Source: Paludibacteraceae bacterium
GTDB taxonomy: Bacteria; Bacteroidota; Bacteroidia; Bacteroidales; Paludibacteraceae
Length of the DNA stretch: 37,247 nucleotides
Assembly: GCA_905235505.1 (NCBI GenBank)
Contig: CAJOMJ010000021.1
Coordinates: 1-37,247 of the forward strand
Direction: 5' to 3'
Shown: positions 1-6,661 of the stretch, in pieces
Numbering within the stretch: the stretch's first letter is position 1
Layout of the letters: each line of letters begins with the position of its first letter
Made by a program: the position numbers and the translations under genes
Notes under the pieces: generated by a model
Databases searched by the model: none
The model's input: only the letters and a program-made list of their open reading frames with translations
Told to the model about the DNA's origin: nothing

Positions 1-404
1 GATTGGTGAAGTAATCAATGCTAAAGATTATAGTCTTAAACCTAAGGCTACAATTCAACAAACCGGTAAAACCGGATTTAATACAGATGCCATTGAGCAA
101 CTCAAAATCGACGAAAACAAAGCCGTCGTTCTTGCGCCCGATACGCAAGAGAAGCATGTGCTCTACATGGCGGTCGTTGATGCCGACAGCAATGACCGCG
201 CCTTTGCTGTTCGCAAATCCGGTGCATACTATTACATCAACACCAAACAACTCTATGACCACATGGAGTTGGATTATATCAAGAATACGATTATCTTTGA
301 TCTCGCACGCTGCAATAAACGCTATCGGCGGCGAGTGTTATAAAATGATTGCCCGAACAAAAGAGCGCACACAGGACGAAAACGAAAACGGTGTGAATAC
401 ATAA
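1..404 (+). pseudogene. C-terminal part of an unrecognised protein, apparently frameshifted
   Basis: The gene enters from the left edge, so its start is not visible. It is open from base 2 in the frame reading IGEVINAKDYSLKPKATIQ and continues to LYMAVVDADSNDRAF, KSGAYYYINTKQLYD and NTIIFDLARC, then meets TAA at 341-343. The frame that overlaps this end reads AIGGECYKMIARTKERTQ and stops at 402-404. Removing one A from the AAA run near 323-326 fuses the two into one smooth C-terminus, so one extra base looks likely: either a real mutation or an assembly error. The tail ends 18 bases before the next gene, consistent with first place in the rhuM operon. The IQ.TGK.GF and YYYINT.QLYD pattern resembles small hypothetical proteins I remember from Bacteroidales, but I cannot name a function. 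Confidence 0.55.
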
Positions 405-422
405 ACGAAAATATATCTAAAT

Positions 423-687
423 ATGGACGAGCAACAACTAAATATGCTTGATGCGTTAGCGGATGAAAAATACTCATCCGCTCTTGTCATTAAACAGCTC
501 GTTCAAGAAGTTCGCCTTCAACGTACACAAAATGGCAACTTACAACAGCAAAACGCCCAATTACAAGCCCGCCTCAACGAACGCCGCATGATTCCCAGGC
601 GACTACATCGCCGGAGACAAGCATGTTGGCGCACATATAGACAATGTCTCCCCCGGAGCCATCGGCGCACAAACAACCAAAGATTAA
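423..687 (+). pseudogene. Small coiled-coil protein with GDYIAGDKHV tail, apparently frameshifted
   Basis: Begins MDEQQLNMLDALADEKYSSA and runs into a Gln/Leu-rich stretch (about residues 20-55, including NLQQQNAQLQARLNERR) that should form a coiled coil. In the starting frame the product then becomes an implausible Arg-rich tail overlapping rhuM. One frame over, from about base 598, the reading is GDYIAGDKHVGAHIDNV followed by SPGAIGAQTTKD and TAA at 685-687, four bases before the rhuM ATG. Skipping one base in CCCAGG (594-599) joins the halves into a protein of about 87 residues. The tail matches the N-terminus of the gene after rhuM (GDYVQTKHVDYEINNV). A single inserted base, an assembly error, or less likely programmed +1 slippage at CCC-A could explain it. 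Function unknown. Confidence 0.6.
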
Positions 688-691
688 AACT

Positions 692-1753
692 ATGGCAACA
701 AAAAAGAAAACACAAGAAATAACTATCCGTTCTTCCGCAGCGGAGTATCTCACTTTTGCCAGCACTATCGGAGATCAACCGGACAGCGTGGAATTGCGCT
801 ATCAAGATGAAAACCTCTGGCTTACACAACGCCTGATGGCGGAATTATACGGTGTGGAAGTGCCTACTATCAATGAGCATATTCAGAAGATATTATACGC
901 TGACAATGAACTGACAGAGGAAGCAACTATTAGGAATTTCCGAATAGTTCAAACGGAAGGCAATAGGCAGGTTGCACGCGAAGTAAAACACTATAACCTG
1001 CAAATGATCATTGCTGTTGGTTTTAAGGTGAACAACGAGCGCGCCGTGCAGTTCCGAAAGTGGGCTAACGCCATTGTGAAAGACTACACCATCCAAGGAT
1101 GGGTGATGGACTCCGAACGATTGAAAAATGGAGGAACAATCCTCACCAAAGATTACTTCGAGAAACAATTGGAGAAGGTTCGCGAGATACGCATCTCCGA
1201 ACGTCGTTTCTACCAAAAAATCACGGACATATACGCCACAAGCATTGACTATGACCCTACTGCTACAGCCACACAACGCTTCTTTGCTGCGGTGCAAAAC
1301 AAAATGCATTATTCCATTCACCAGCACACGGCAGCAGAACTGATCTACGAACGTGCAGATGCAGAAAAAGAGCACATGGGCTTGACATCTTGGGAAGGTG
1401 CTCCTAACGGTAAAATTCATAAATACGATGTTTCTATCGCCAAGAATTATCTTACCGAAGATGAACTCCAACAATTGGAACGTATTGTATCTGCGTATCT
1501 GGATTTTGCTGAATTACAAGCTATGAGACACATCCCTATGACAATGGCAGACTGGGAAGAACGGCTGAATAGTTTTCTAAAACTATGGGATAGAGATATT
1601 CTGCAAGATTCAGGAAAAATCTCGGCAGAATTGGCTCAAATGAAAGCTGAAACAGAATTTGAAAAATACCGTGTCGTACAAGATGCACTCTATCAATCGG
1701 ACTTCGACCGTTTTGTCCTGCCAACAATATCTTTTGAGGATAACAAGCAATAA
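692..1753 (+). CDS. rhuM: RhuM-family protein
   Basis: 353 residues from the ATG at 692. An in-frame ATG at 644 exists but would add a Pro-rich leader inside the preceding gene; 692 sits four bases after that gene's stop and gives the natural start MATKKKTQEI. The body has the RhuM signature: an N-terminal winged-helix-like region (LWLTQRLMAELYGVEVPTIN, then TIRNFRIVQTEGNRQVAR), the YNLQMIIAVGFKVNNERAVQ and FRKWAN segment, then IQGWVMDSERLKNGG and a helical C-terminal half with TADIYA-like and HQHTAAELIYERADA stretches. RhuM was named from Salmonella pathogenicity island 3; homologues are common in accessory and mobile islands, and the biochemical role is unsettled. It lies inside an operon with two small proteins that share a motif. 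DNA binding is inferred from the fold only. Confidence 0.9.
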   Translation: MATKKKTQEITIRSSAAEYLTFASTIGDQPDSVELRYQDENLWLTQRLMAELYGVEVPTINEHIQKILYADNELTEEATIRNFRIVQTEGNRQVAREVKHYNLQMIIAVGFKVNNERAVQFRKWANAIVKDYTIQGWVMDSERLKNGGTILTKDYFEKQLEKVREIRISERRFYQKITDIYATSIDYDPTATATQRFFAAVQNKMHYSIHQHTAAELIYERADAEKEHMGLTSWEGAPNGKIHKYDVSIAKNYLTEDELQQLERIVSAYLDFAELQAMRHIPMTMADWEERLNSFLKLWDRDILQDSGKISAELAQMKAETEFEKYRVVQDALYQSDFDRFVLPTISFEDNKQ

Positions 1754-1757
1754 TCAT

Positions 1758-2414
1758 ATGGAAGACAACGCTAAAACCATTATCAATGTAGCAGGGGACT
1801 ACGTGCAAACCAAACACGTGGACTACGAGATCAACAACGTCGAAGCCGGCGGCATCGGCATCCAATTCGTCAATGGCAAACAAACAAGTATAAAACCATC
1901 CGTCCCCTCTACGAGAAAACGTGATGCATCTATCCCTTATACCATTAGTTATATCAACACAAATGTACAATCGCGAACACAACGATTGCTGCTCTTAATG
2001 CGAAGTCTGCAAAACTTGAAATGGATAGAGGAACCCAAGAGTGCAGATGATTTTCTGGATCTATTTGAGGGCAAGCCTCGCGAGTGCAATATCAAATGGA
2101 CGGACACTCTCAACCAAGCCACTATATATTATTTTCTCCAACAGCTGTTAGAACAACCATACGTAGAAAAAGTGACAGGCTGTTCTGCACGCTCACTCAT
2201 GATGAATCAGTTTCATTTCTCCAATCCGAGAGCGGATGAGAAACGCATATCTGCCGGCAACAGAGAAATCGTTAACCGACTGCTTAAAATCATTGATCCG
2301 CAAGAGCCACTTCCTACCAAACAGGAAGATTTCAGCAATGATGCAGCCGATATGGATAGTACATATCGGAACTATTTTGAGGACGGACTACATACTATAA
2401 AAGGCATAAAATAG
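1758..2414 (+). CDS. RhuM-linked protein with N-terminal GDYVQTKHV motif, unknown function
   Basis: 218 residues from ATG 1758, four bases after the rhuM stop; an upstream in-frame ATG at 1659 lies inside rhuM and is rejected. The first 45 residues (MEDNAKTIINVAGDYVQTKH, then INNVEAGGIGIQFVNG) carry the same motif as the tail of the small gene before rhuM. A linker rich in Ser and Pro follows, then a mostly helical domain of about 150 residues (RTQRLLLLMRSLQNLKWIEE, DDFLDLFEG, IKWTDTLNQATIYYFLQQLL, REIVNRLLKIID) that I do not recognise. No signal peptide or membrane helix is visible, so it should be cytoplasmic. The GDY.xGDK type of sequence resembles short repeats seen in front of STAND/NACHT-type conflict proteins; that likeness is from memory. 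The operon ends at the terminator about 90 bases downstream. Confidence 0.75.
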   Translation: MEDNAKTIINVAGDYVQTKHVDYEINNVEAGGIGIQFVNGKQTSIKPSVPSTRKRDASIPYTISYINTNVQSRTQRLLLLMRSLQNLKWIEEPKSADDFLDLFEGKPRECNIKWTDTLNQATIYYFLQQLLEQPYVEKVTGCSARSLMMNQFHFSNPRADEKRISAGNREIVNRLLKIIDPQEPLPTKQEDFSNDAADMDSTYRNYFEDGLHTIKGIK

Positions 2415-2428
2415 CAGAATACATCAGA

Positions 2429-2602
2429 CCGGAAGGAACTGCTTGTTGTCACACCTGTTGTCAGCGCCAAAGTTTTTTGTAATTTTTTCTGCATAATTTT
2501 CATAGTCGGAACACACTTGATTTCAGTGCGTTCCGATTTTTTCGTATATCTTTTGCCATCCGGCGGAAGGTTCTTGTTGTCATTTTTCCCTAATTTGACA
2601 AC
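2429..2602 (+). repeat. Repeated GTTGTCA boxes after the rhuM operon
   Basis: GTTGTCA occurs at 2445-2451, 2457-2463 and 2576-2582, with the inverted form TGACAAC at 2596-2602. The first and third copies share a longer context (GGAAGG, a few bases, CTTGTTGTCA; about 2431-2451 and 2565-2582), so the terminator is bracketed by a partial direct repeat. The third and fourth copies form a 7-bp inverted repeat with a 13-base gap. Operator sites or a remnant of an insertion are both possible. Apart from these boxes and the terminator I see nothing in 2415-2690; no clear TAnnTTTG promoter precedes the next gene. Confidence 0.45.
2506..2542 (+). terminator. Rho-independent terminator of the rhuM operon
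   Basis: An 11-bp stem pairs TCGGAACACAC (2506-2516) with GTGCGTTCCGA (2526-2536) through one wobble pair and a 9-base loop, followed directly by six T (2537-2542). It lies about 90 bases after the last gene of the operon. Confidence 0.8.
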
Positions 2603-2690
2603 ATAAACCGGCATTTCTACCCTATTTATGGAAGCGCATCCGAAAGGCGAGCGACTCCCGCTTAGTTTAATCTTTTAAATTTATGAATAT

Positions 2691-2954
2691 ATGCAAACAC
2701 AACAATTCGTTCAAATCTCCGTTACATGCCATAGCGCAGAAGAAATGCAGAGAGCCATTGATGCCATCAACTATCATCTTGAAACCCTCAATCCGCGAAT
2801 CAAGAGAACGAGCAAAACGCTGACGGTTAGAGTACCGCCACTTGACCCGACACTCTTTGAACCGGACGAGGCATGCGACATCATCAGGCAGACACTTGCC
2901 CAGTCGCTGACTTTTACAAATGAATGGACGTGCACACTCCATACAATCAACTAA
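2691..2954 (+). CDS. Small hypothetical protein, 87 residues
   Basis: Starts MQTQQFVQISVTCHSAEEMQ and continues with a short amphipathic helix (RAIDAINYHLETLN), a basic strand (IKRTSKTLTVRVPPLDP) and a final helix plus strand (ACDIIRQTLAQSLTFTNEWT). The predicted layout, strand-helix-strand-helix-strand, would be a compact alpha/beta domain; no catalytic or metal-binding residues stand out and there is no signal peptide. It is the first of a co-directional run of small genes ending in a lysis-like trio, so a prophage-derived origin is possible, but nothing in the protein itself shows this. I do not recognise the family. Confidence 0.6.
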   Translation: MQTQQFVQISVTCHSAEEMQRAIDAINYHLETLNPRIKRTSKTLTVRVPPLDPTLFEPDEACDIIRQTLAQSLTFTNEWTCTLHTIN

Positions 2955-2990
2955 CCAAAAATTATTAATCTCTAAAAACAACAAACAATC

Positions 2991-3314
2991 ATGAAAGTAG
3001 TATTAAACGAAATGATCAAAGAAGCACATGGAAAGATGTGCAAACAGAAATGTTCACCAATCCTTGCCTACAATGCGCGCATGGATGTTCAGTATGCCTA
3101 TCACACTCACATTGAGAATCCGCGCATCAAGGACCCGAGCGAGCAGCAGACAGCCGCCAAGCAGAAGTTCGCTGCCACCGTGGCTGCTATCAAGCAGAAG
3201 AAAGCCAATCCTACCGAGTGGGAGGCGATAAAGGAAGGATTCAAGAACCAGACAAAGTACAAGACCCTCTGGAACTACGCCTTTTCGGTTATCTATCCCA
3301 CTGTGACCGTGTAA
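2991..3314 (+). CDS. Small hypothetical protein, 107 residues
   Basis: Begins MKVVLNEMIKEAHGKMCKQK and continues with a Tyr/His-rich stretch (AYNARMDVQYAYHTHIEN), a Lys/Ala-rich helix (EQQTAAKQKFAATVAAIKQK) and a C-terminal segment (FKNQTKYKTLWNYAFSVIYP). The protein is basic and soluble, with no signal peptide. Spacing from the previous gene is 36 bases, so the two are probably co-transcribed. A strong inverted repeat begins eight bases after the stop codon. I do not recognise the family; the position in front of holin-like, DUF5675 and spanin-like genes makes a phage-related origin plausible. Confidence 0.6.
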   Translation: MKVVLNEMIKEAHGKMCKQKCSPILAYNARMDVQYAYHTHIENPRIKDPSEQQTAAKQKFAATVAAIKQKKANPTEWEAIKEGFKNQTKYKTLWNYAFSVIYPTVTV

Positions 3315-3322
3315 GTTTCTGC

Positions 3323-3383
3323 TCCCACAGGTTTTCACTGATAAGAGACGACATGTATTCTATATCAGTGGAAACCTGCGGGG
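3323..3383. repeat. 21-bp inverted repeat between small accessory genes
   Basis: The arms at 3323-3343 and 3363-3383 pair over 21 positions with one A/C mismatch and two wobbles; the core is CAGGTTTTCACTGATA against TATCAGTGGAAACCTG, with a 19-base loop. No T-run follows on either strand, so it is not a standard terminator. It sits 29 bases before the holin-like gene and could be an RNA hairpin controlling that gene, an operator, or a recombination site. Confidence 0.7.
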
Positions 3384-3411
3384 AAACACCGGAATAAAAG
3401 CAACAACCAAC

Positions 3412-3621
3412 ATGGAACCATCCAGACAGAAGCGTCAGAAGACGCGAAATCGTTTACCGGTGATTCTTGTGGCATTCGGCTGCATACTGATTATCACCGC
3501 CTTTTTCGTTCCTCCGATGGGAAGTATTGACCCTACCGTGCTTACTGCTTTCGGAGAGATTCTCACCTTTGCCGGCGCCGTGCTCGGCATAGACTATAAA
3601 TACAAACAAGAAAACTCATGA
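3412..3621 (+). CDS. Small holin-like membrane protein
   Basis: 69 residues: a basic N-terminus (MEPSRQKRQKTRNR), a hydrophobic helix (about 15-34, LPVILVAFGCILIITAFFV), a short PPMGSIDPTVL turn, a second more polar hydrophobic helix (about 43-61) and a charged tail (DYKYKQENS). Size, two membrane segments and charged ends are typical of holins, which release or license endolysins across the inner membrane. The PP.G.IDPTVL.A.GE pattern is one I associate with small proteins in Bacteroidales prophages and integrated elements. The next gene starts three bases after its stop. Function is inferred from layout and neighbours; a small membrane protein of another kind is possible. Confidence 0.6.
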   Translation: MEPSRQKRQKTRNRLPVILVAFGCILIITAFFVPPMGSIDPTVLTAFGEILTFAGAVLGIDYKYKQENS

Positions 3622-3624
3622 ATT

Positions 3625-4083
3625 ATGCATCTCACTCTAATCCGCTCCACTTGCACCCGACGCGAGACACTCGGGCTTCTACTTATTGACAGCAAGTTGT
3701 TCTGCTCTACCCTCGAGCCGCCTGTCATACCCAATCAACTGCACCCCAAGGGAGCCATTCCTACGGGCTGTTACAAACTGACAATCACGTTTTCACCCAA
3801 GTTCGGGCGTTTGCTCCCGCTGGTAAATGATGTGCAGGGTTTTAGCGGCATACGCATACATGCAGGCAACAACTTTAAGCATACCGCAGGATGCATACTG
3901 GTTGGCAGACCTCGCGACAGTTGTCTTACGGACTCCCGAGAGACAGAACAACAACTAATCAGCACTCTTCAAACAGACACCAAACATGAACATTCTATCG
4001 AAATCACCACTGCCGGGCGTTATCTTGCTGAGCACTCTGACACTCCTGATGCCGTCCGCCTGCTCCACACTCAAACAGAGTAG
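3625..4083 (+). CDS. DUF5675-family protein, L,D-transpeptidase-like
   Basis: 152 residues. The fold signature is clear: an early strand pair ending TLE (LLLIDSKLFCSTLEPPVIPN), AIPTGCYKLTITFSPKFGR, then the active-site-like segment GIRIHAGNNFKHTAGCILVG with His79 and Cys90. This H-x-GN...GC arrangement is that of DUF5675, related to YkuD-type L,D-transpeptidases that cut or join peptidoglycan peptides through a cysteine. No signal peptide is present, so it would need a holin, which fits the gene just upstream. The start at 3625 is preferred because an ATG at 3618 is in another frame. Its last 98 bases overlap the next gene in a different frame, as in many Rz/Rz1-type arrangements. Confidence 0.75.
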   Translation: MHLTLIRSTCTRRETLGLLLIDSKLFCSTLEPPVIPNQLHPKGAIPTGCYKLTITFSPKFGRLLPLVNDVQGFSGIRIHAGNNFKHTAGCILVGRPRDSCLTDSRETEQQLISTLQTDTKHEHSIEITTAGRYLAEHSDTPDAVRLLHTQTE

Positions 4084-4381
4084 CGAGAGCAACAACACAA
4101 CAGTCATTCACACCCTGATGCGCGACAGCGTCTATCTGCATGACAGCATATACGTGACAGCAAGGTCGGACACGATATATATAGAACGCTGGCACACACG
4201 TTGGCGCGACCGCACAGTGGAGAAGACCGACACCCTGAGACTTGAGACAACAAAGACAGAGGTTCGCGAGGTGCGGTATGTTCCGAAATTCTACAGATGG
4301 TGCACCGCTATTCTCGCTATAATAGTTCTGCTGCTGATAGCACGAGTCTGCCTGAAATACGTTAGGCGGGGACATAATTGA
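3986..4381 (+). CDS. Spanin-like lipoprotein with C-terminal membrane helix
   Basis: 131 residues. The N-terminus (SPLPGVILLSTLTLLMPSAC) is a lipoprotein-type signal with Cys26 as the likely acylated residue; Pro at -3 is not canonical. A charged periplasmic middle follows with repeating D-S-V-Y-L-H-D-S-I-Y pattern (about 47-68) and RDRTVEKTDTLRLETTKTEV (75-94), then one membrane helix at about 103-124 (WCTAILAIIVLLLIARVCLK) and a basic tail. A lipid anchor at one end and an inner-membrane helix at the other is the layout of unimolecular spanins such as phage T1 gp11, which span the periplasm to disrupt the outer membrane. It overlaps the DUF5675 gene by 98 bases and follows a holin-like gene. 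Function is inferred from architecture. Confidence 0.6.
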   Translation: MNILSKSPLPGVILLSTLTLLMPSACSTLKQSSESNNTTVIHTLMRDSVYLHDSIYVTARSDTIYIERWHTRWRDRTVEKTDTLRLETTKTEVREVRYVPKFYRWCTAILAIIVLLLIARVCLKYVRRGHN

Positions 4382-4434
4382 GGTAGCGGACGGTTTGAGG
4401 ATGTGGGAGAGGTCGGTCAGGTCGGAGAGACAGG

Positions 4435-4460
4435 GAGACGTGACAGTGTCGCGTCTCTAC
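4435..4460 (-). repeat. Dispersed 26-bp repeat, copy 1
   Basis: Read on the minus strand it begins GTAGAGACG and ends CACTGTCACGTCTC, one base different from the copies at 16859-16884 and 31496-31521. The outer GAGACG...CGTCTC and inner ACA...TGT make it a near-palindrome. It lies between the spanin-like gene and the aroC promoter. Confidence 0.8.
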
Positions 4461-4474
4461 ATTATAAAATAATG

Positions 4475-4506
4475 TTTGCATACTTGAGAAAAAAGCAATA
4501 CCTTTG
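4475..4506 (+). promoter_or_regulatory. Bacteroidetes-type promoter for aroC
   Basis: TTTG (4475-4478), a 20-base spacer and TACCTTTG (4499-4506) match the Bacteroidetes -33/-7 consensus exactly. Predicted start of transcription near 4512, giving a leader of roughly 78 bases before aroC. Confidence 0.8.
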
Positions 4507-4589
4507 CCACACGAATCATATCTAATACTTCTGTGGGCTCTGCAGGCGCTCTGACTTTGGACATCAATACATAACACACCGTTTTCCCC

Positions 4590-5543
4590 ATGAACACTAT
4601 AGGCAACATATTCCGCTTCACTGACTTCGGCGAGAGTCACGGAGCAGCAGTCGGCGGCGTCATTGACGGCTGTCCGTCAGGTATCAGAATCGACCCGGCT
4701 GCCATAAGTCATGATTTGGACCGCCGTGCAGGTCGGATATGCGACTTTACCGTTTCGCAGAGGGCAAAAGCCGAACCCGATGAGGTGGAGTTCCTCTCGG
4801 GTCTGCTTGACGGTGTCACTCTCGGCACACCTATCGCCTTCATCATACGAAACCAAGATGCCCGTCAGGAGGACTACGACGCCCTTCGCGATGTGTTCCG
4901 ACCAGGGCATGCTGACAGCACCTATCAACAAAAATACGGAATACGTGACCCGCGCGGCGGAGGACGCGCTTCTGCCCGTGAGACCGCAGCACGCGTGGTG
5001 GCAGGCAGTATTGCAAAGCAGGTGCTGAAACAGAAAGGTATAAGTATCAATGCGGAGACAGTGCAGATAGGCGAAGCGACAAACAAAGACCGCTTCGGCG
5101 AGGTGCTGCAAAGAGTGAGCGAGCAAGGCGACAGCATAGGAGGAGTGGTGAAATGCGGGATTACAGGACTGCCCGCCGGCATAGGAGAACCGCTGTTCGA
5201 CAAGTTGCAAGCACGTTTGGCGTATGCCGTGATGAGTATCAATGCCTGCAAAGGTTTTGAATACGGCAGCGGGTTCGGCGGTGTGGACAAAACGGGTAGC
5301 GAACTCAACAACTGCTCTGGCGGGGCATTGGGAGGAATATCCGACGGTACGGACTTCTGTTTCCGCTGCGTCTTCAAACCCACTCCGAGCATCAGTCGTG
5401 AGCAGACACTGCCAGACGGCAGCACTATCAGTATTCATGGCAGACACGATGTGTGTGTCGCCCTACGTGCCCCCGTAATCGTGGAAGCCATGACGGCAAT
5501 AACGATATTAGATCTGTATCTTGAATATTCGGCAAGGAAATGA
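4590..5543 (+). CDS. aroC: Chorismate synthase
   Basis: Converts 5-enolpyruvylshikimate-3-phosphate to chorismate, the last step of the shared aromatic pathway, using reduced FMN. Family signatures are all present: NTIGNIFRFTDFGESHG at the N-terminus, RPGHAD (about 103-108), RGGGRASARETAARVVAG (about 122-139), SINACKGFEYGSGF, and GRHDVCVALRAPVIVEAM near the end. The last has Val where Pro is usual in the GRHDP motif. At 317 residues it is shorter than the E. coli enzyme (about 360); the missing stretch lies in the variable middle between the QIGEA and GDSIGG segments, not in the core motifs, so it should be active. It has its own promoter, and its stop overlaps the start of the glycosyltransferase by four bases (ATGA), implying coupled translation. 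Confidence 0.97.
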   Translation: MNTIGNIFRFTDFGESHGAAVGGVIDGCPSGIRIDPAAISHDLDRRAGRICDFTVSQRAKAEPDEVEFLSGLLDGVTLGTPIAFIIRNQDARQEDYDALRDVFRPGHADSTYQQKYGIRDPRGGGRASARETAARVVAGSIAKQVLKQKGISINAETVQIGEATNKDRFGEVLQRVSEQGDSIGGVVKCGITGLPAGIGEPLFDKLQARLAYAVMSINACKGFEYGSGFGGVDKTGSELNNCSGGALGGISDGTDFCFRCVFKPTPSISREQTLPDGSTISIHGRHDVCVALRAPVIVEAMTAITILDLYLEYSARK

Positions 5544-6661
5544 AAGTACTGTATCTTACAGAATGGTACCCGCATCGATATGATGCCATGTCAGGATTGT
5601 TTGTGCGCAAACATGCCGAAGCCGTAGCCGGACAAGGCGGTGACGTATGCGTACTCTATCTTTACAAAGACAAAAGTATCAGCAACACAGAGATAGCAAG
5701 CAGCACCACCAACGGTGTGAAAGAGATATATGTATATTATCCCGACTCATACCTCAAAGCACTTGTCAGCGGATGGAAAGAGACGAAAAAGCAATGGGGA
5801 ATGCCGGATGTATGCCAACTTAATGTAATCACAAAAAACGCACTTCTCCCCATTTGGCTTCGGCTGAAGTATCATATTCCTTATGTTATTGTAGAGCATT
5901 GGACAGGCTATCTGCCCATCTCCATGCAATACAAGGGGTTCCTTCACAAGCGGCTCACAGAACTCGCAGTACGGCTCTCTTCGGCTGTGTTGCCCGTATC
6001 CGAAGACCTGCAGAAAGCCATGATCAACTGCGGTCTCAAACACAGGAACTATCAGGTAATCAACAACGTGGTTGACGACTTCTTCTATGGAAGAGAAAGA
6101 AAACTCTCATCGCAGAAGAAACGGATTCTGCATGTATCCTGCTTCGATGAAGAGCATAAGAATGTATGCGGAATGCTCAGGGCTGTAAAAAAAGCAGCAA
6201 AGAAACGATACGATTTCGAGGTTATCATCGTGGGAACCGGAGTTGACTTCAGCAAAGTATATAACTATTCAACCGAGCATCTGCATATAAGGAAATCGCT
6301 CATCAGCTGGATTGGCGAACAGACTCCCACTCAGGTAGCCGACTGGTACAGGCAATCCGACTTCTTCCTGATGTTCTCCAATTACGAGAATGCGCCGGTA
6401 GTCATCTCCGAAGCGCTCGCTATGGGAATACCCGTAGTTTCTTCCAACGTGGGGGGAATTCCGGAGATGGTGAACCGGGATTGCGGTATTCTCGTTGATG
6501 CCGGTGATGAGAATGCACTGACCAACGCCATACTGTATATGCTCGACCATTGTCAGGATTACGACCCGGACACGATAAAAAAGCAGGGAGAGAAATACAC
6601 CTACCAATCCGTAGGGCAAACACTGATGCATACGTATGAGGAAATCAGAAAAGATAAATAA
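5540..6661 (+). CDS. Glycosyltransferase, GT4/GT-B type
   Basis: 373 residues. N-terminal Rossmann half starts MKVLYLTEWYPHRYDAMSGL with FVRKHAEAVAGQGGDV, typical of GT4 enzymes that act on lipid-linked oligosaccharides at the inner membrane face. The C-terminal donor-binding half carries EVIIVGTG, the YENAPVVISEALAMGIPVVS segment (about 282-301) with the E-x7-E pair, and GGIPEMV followed by GILVDAGDENAL. No signal peptide. Its start overlaps the aroC stop by four bases and its end overlaps the next gene by 26 bases, so all three are probably one transcript. A flippase lies convergently beyond. Sugar specificity cannot be read from sequence. Confidence 0.9.
   Translation: MKVLYLTEWYPHRYDAMSGLFVRKHAEAVAGQGGDVCVLYLYKDKSISNTEIASSTTNGVKEIYVYYPDSYLKALVSGWKETKKQWGMPDVCQLNVITKNALLPIWLRLKYHIPYVIVEHWTGYLPISMQYKGFLHKRLTELAVRLSSAVLPVSEDLQKAMINCGLKHRNYQVINNVVDDFFYGRERKLSSQKKRILHVSCFDEEHKNVCGMLRAVKKAAKKRYDFEVIIVGTGVDFSKVYNYSTEHLHIRKSLISWIGEQTPTQVADWYRQSDFFLMFSNYENAPVVISEALAMGIPVVSSNVGGIPEMVNRDCGILVDAGDENALTNAILYMLDHCQDYDPDTIKKQGEKYTYQSVGQTLMHTYEEIRKDK

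Noticed and set aside
594..599. Programmed +1 frameshifting at CCC-A
   Set aside because: Kept only as an alternative: the stop codon of the zero frame is not at the site and no stimulator is visible, unlike prfB-type sites.
644..691. Earlier rhuM start giving MSPPEPSAHK
   Set aside because: It overlaps the tail of the preceding small gene, and the ATG at 692 has ideal operon spacing.
893..1474. Minus-strand open frame opposite rhuM, a possible antisense toxin
   Set aside because: No promoter box or start context; the RhuM frame explains the DNA fully.
3323..3383. Invertible promoter of the Bacteroides type
   Set aside because: The 19-base spacer between the inverted arms is too short to hold a promoter, and no invertase is nearby.
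4677..5447. Long minus-strand open frame of 256 codons over aroC
   Set aside because: It is the antisense shadow of chorismate synthase, whose motifs are complete on the plus strand; the antisense product has no recognisable domain.
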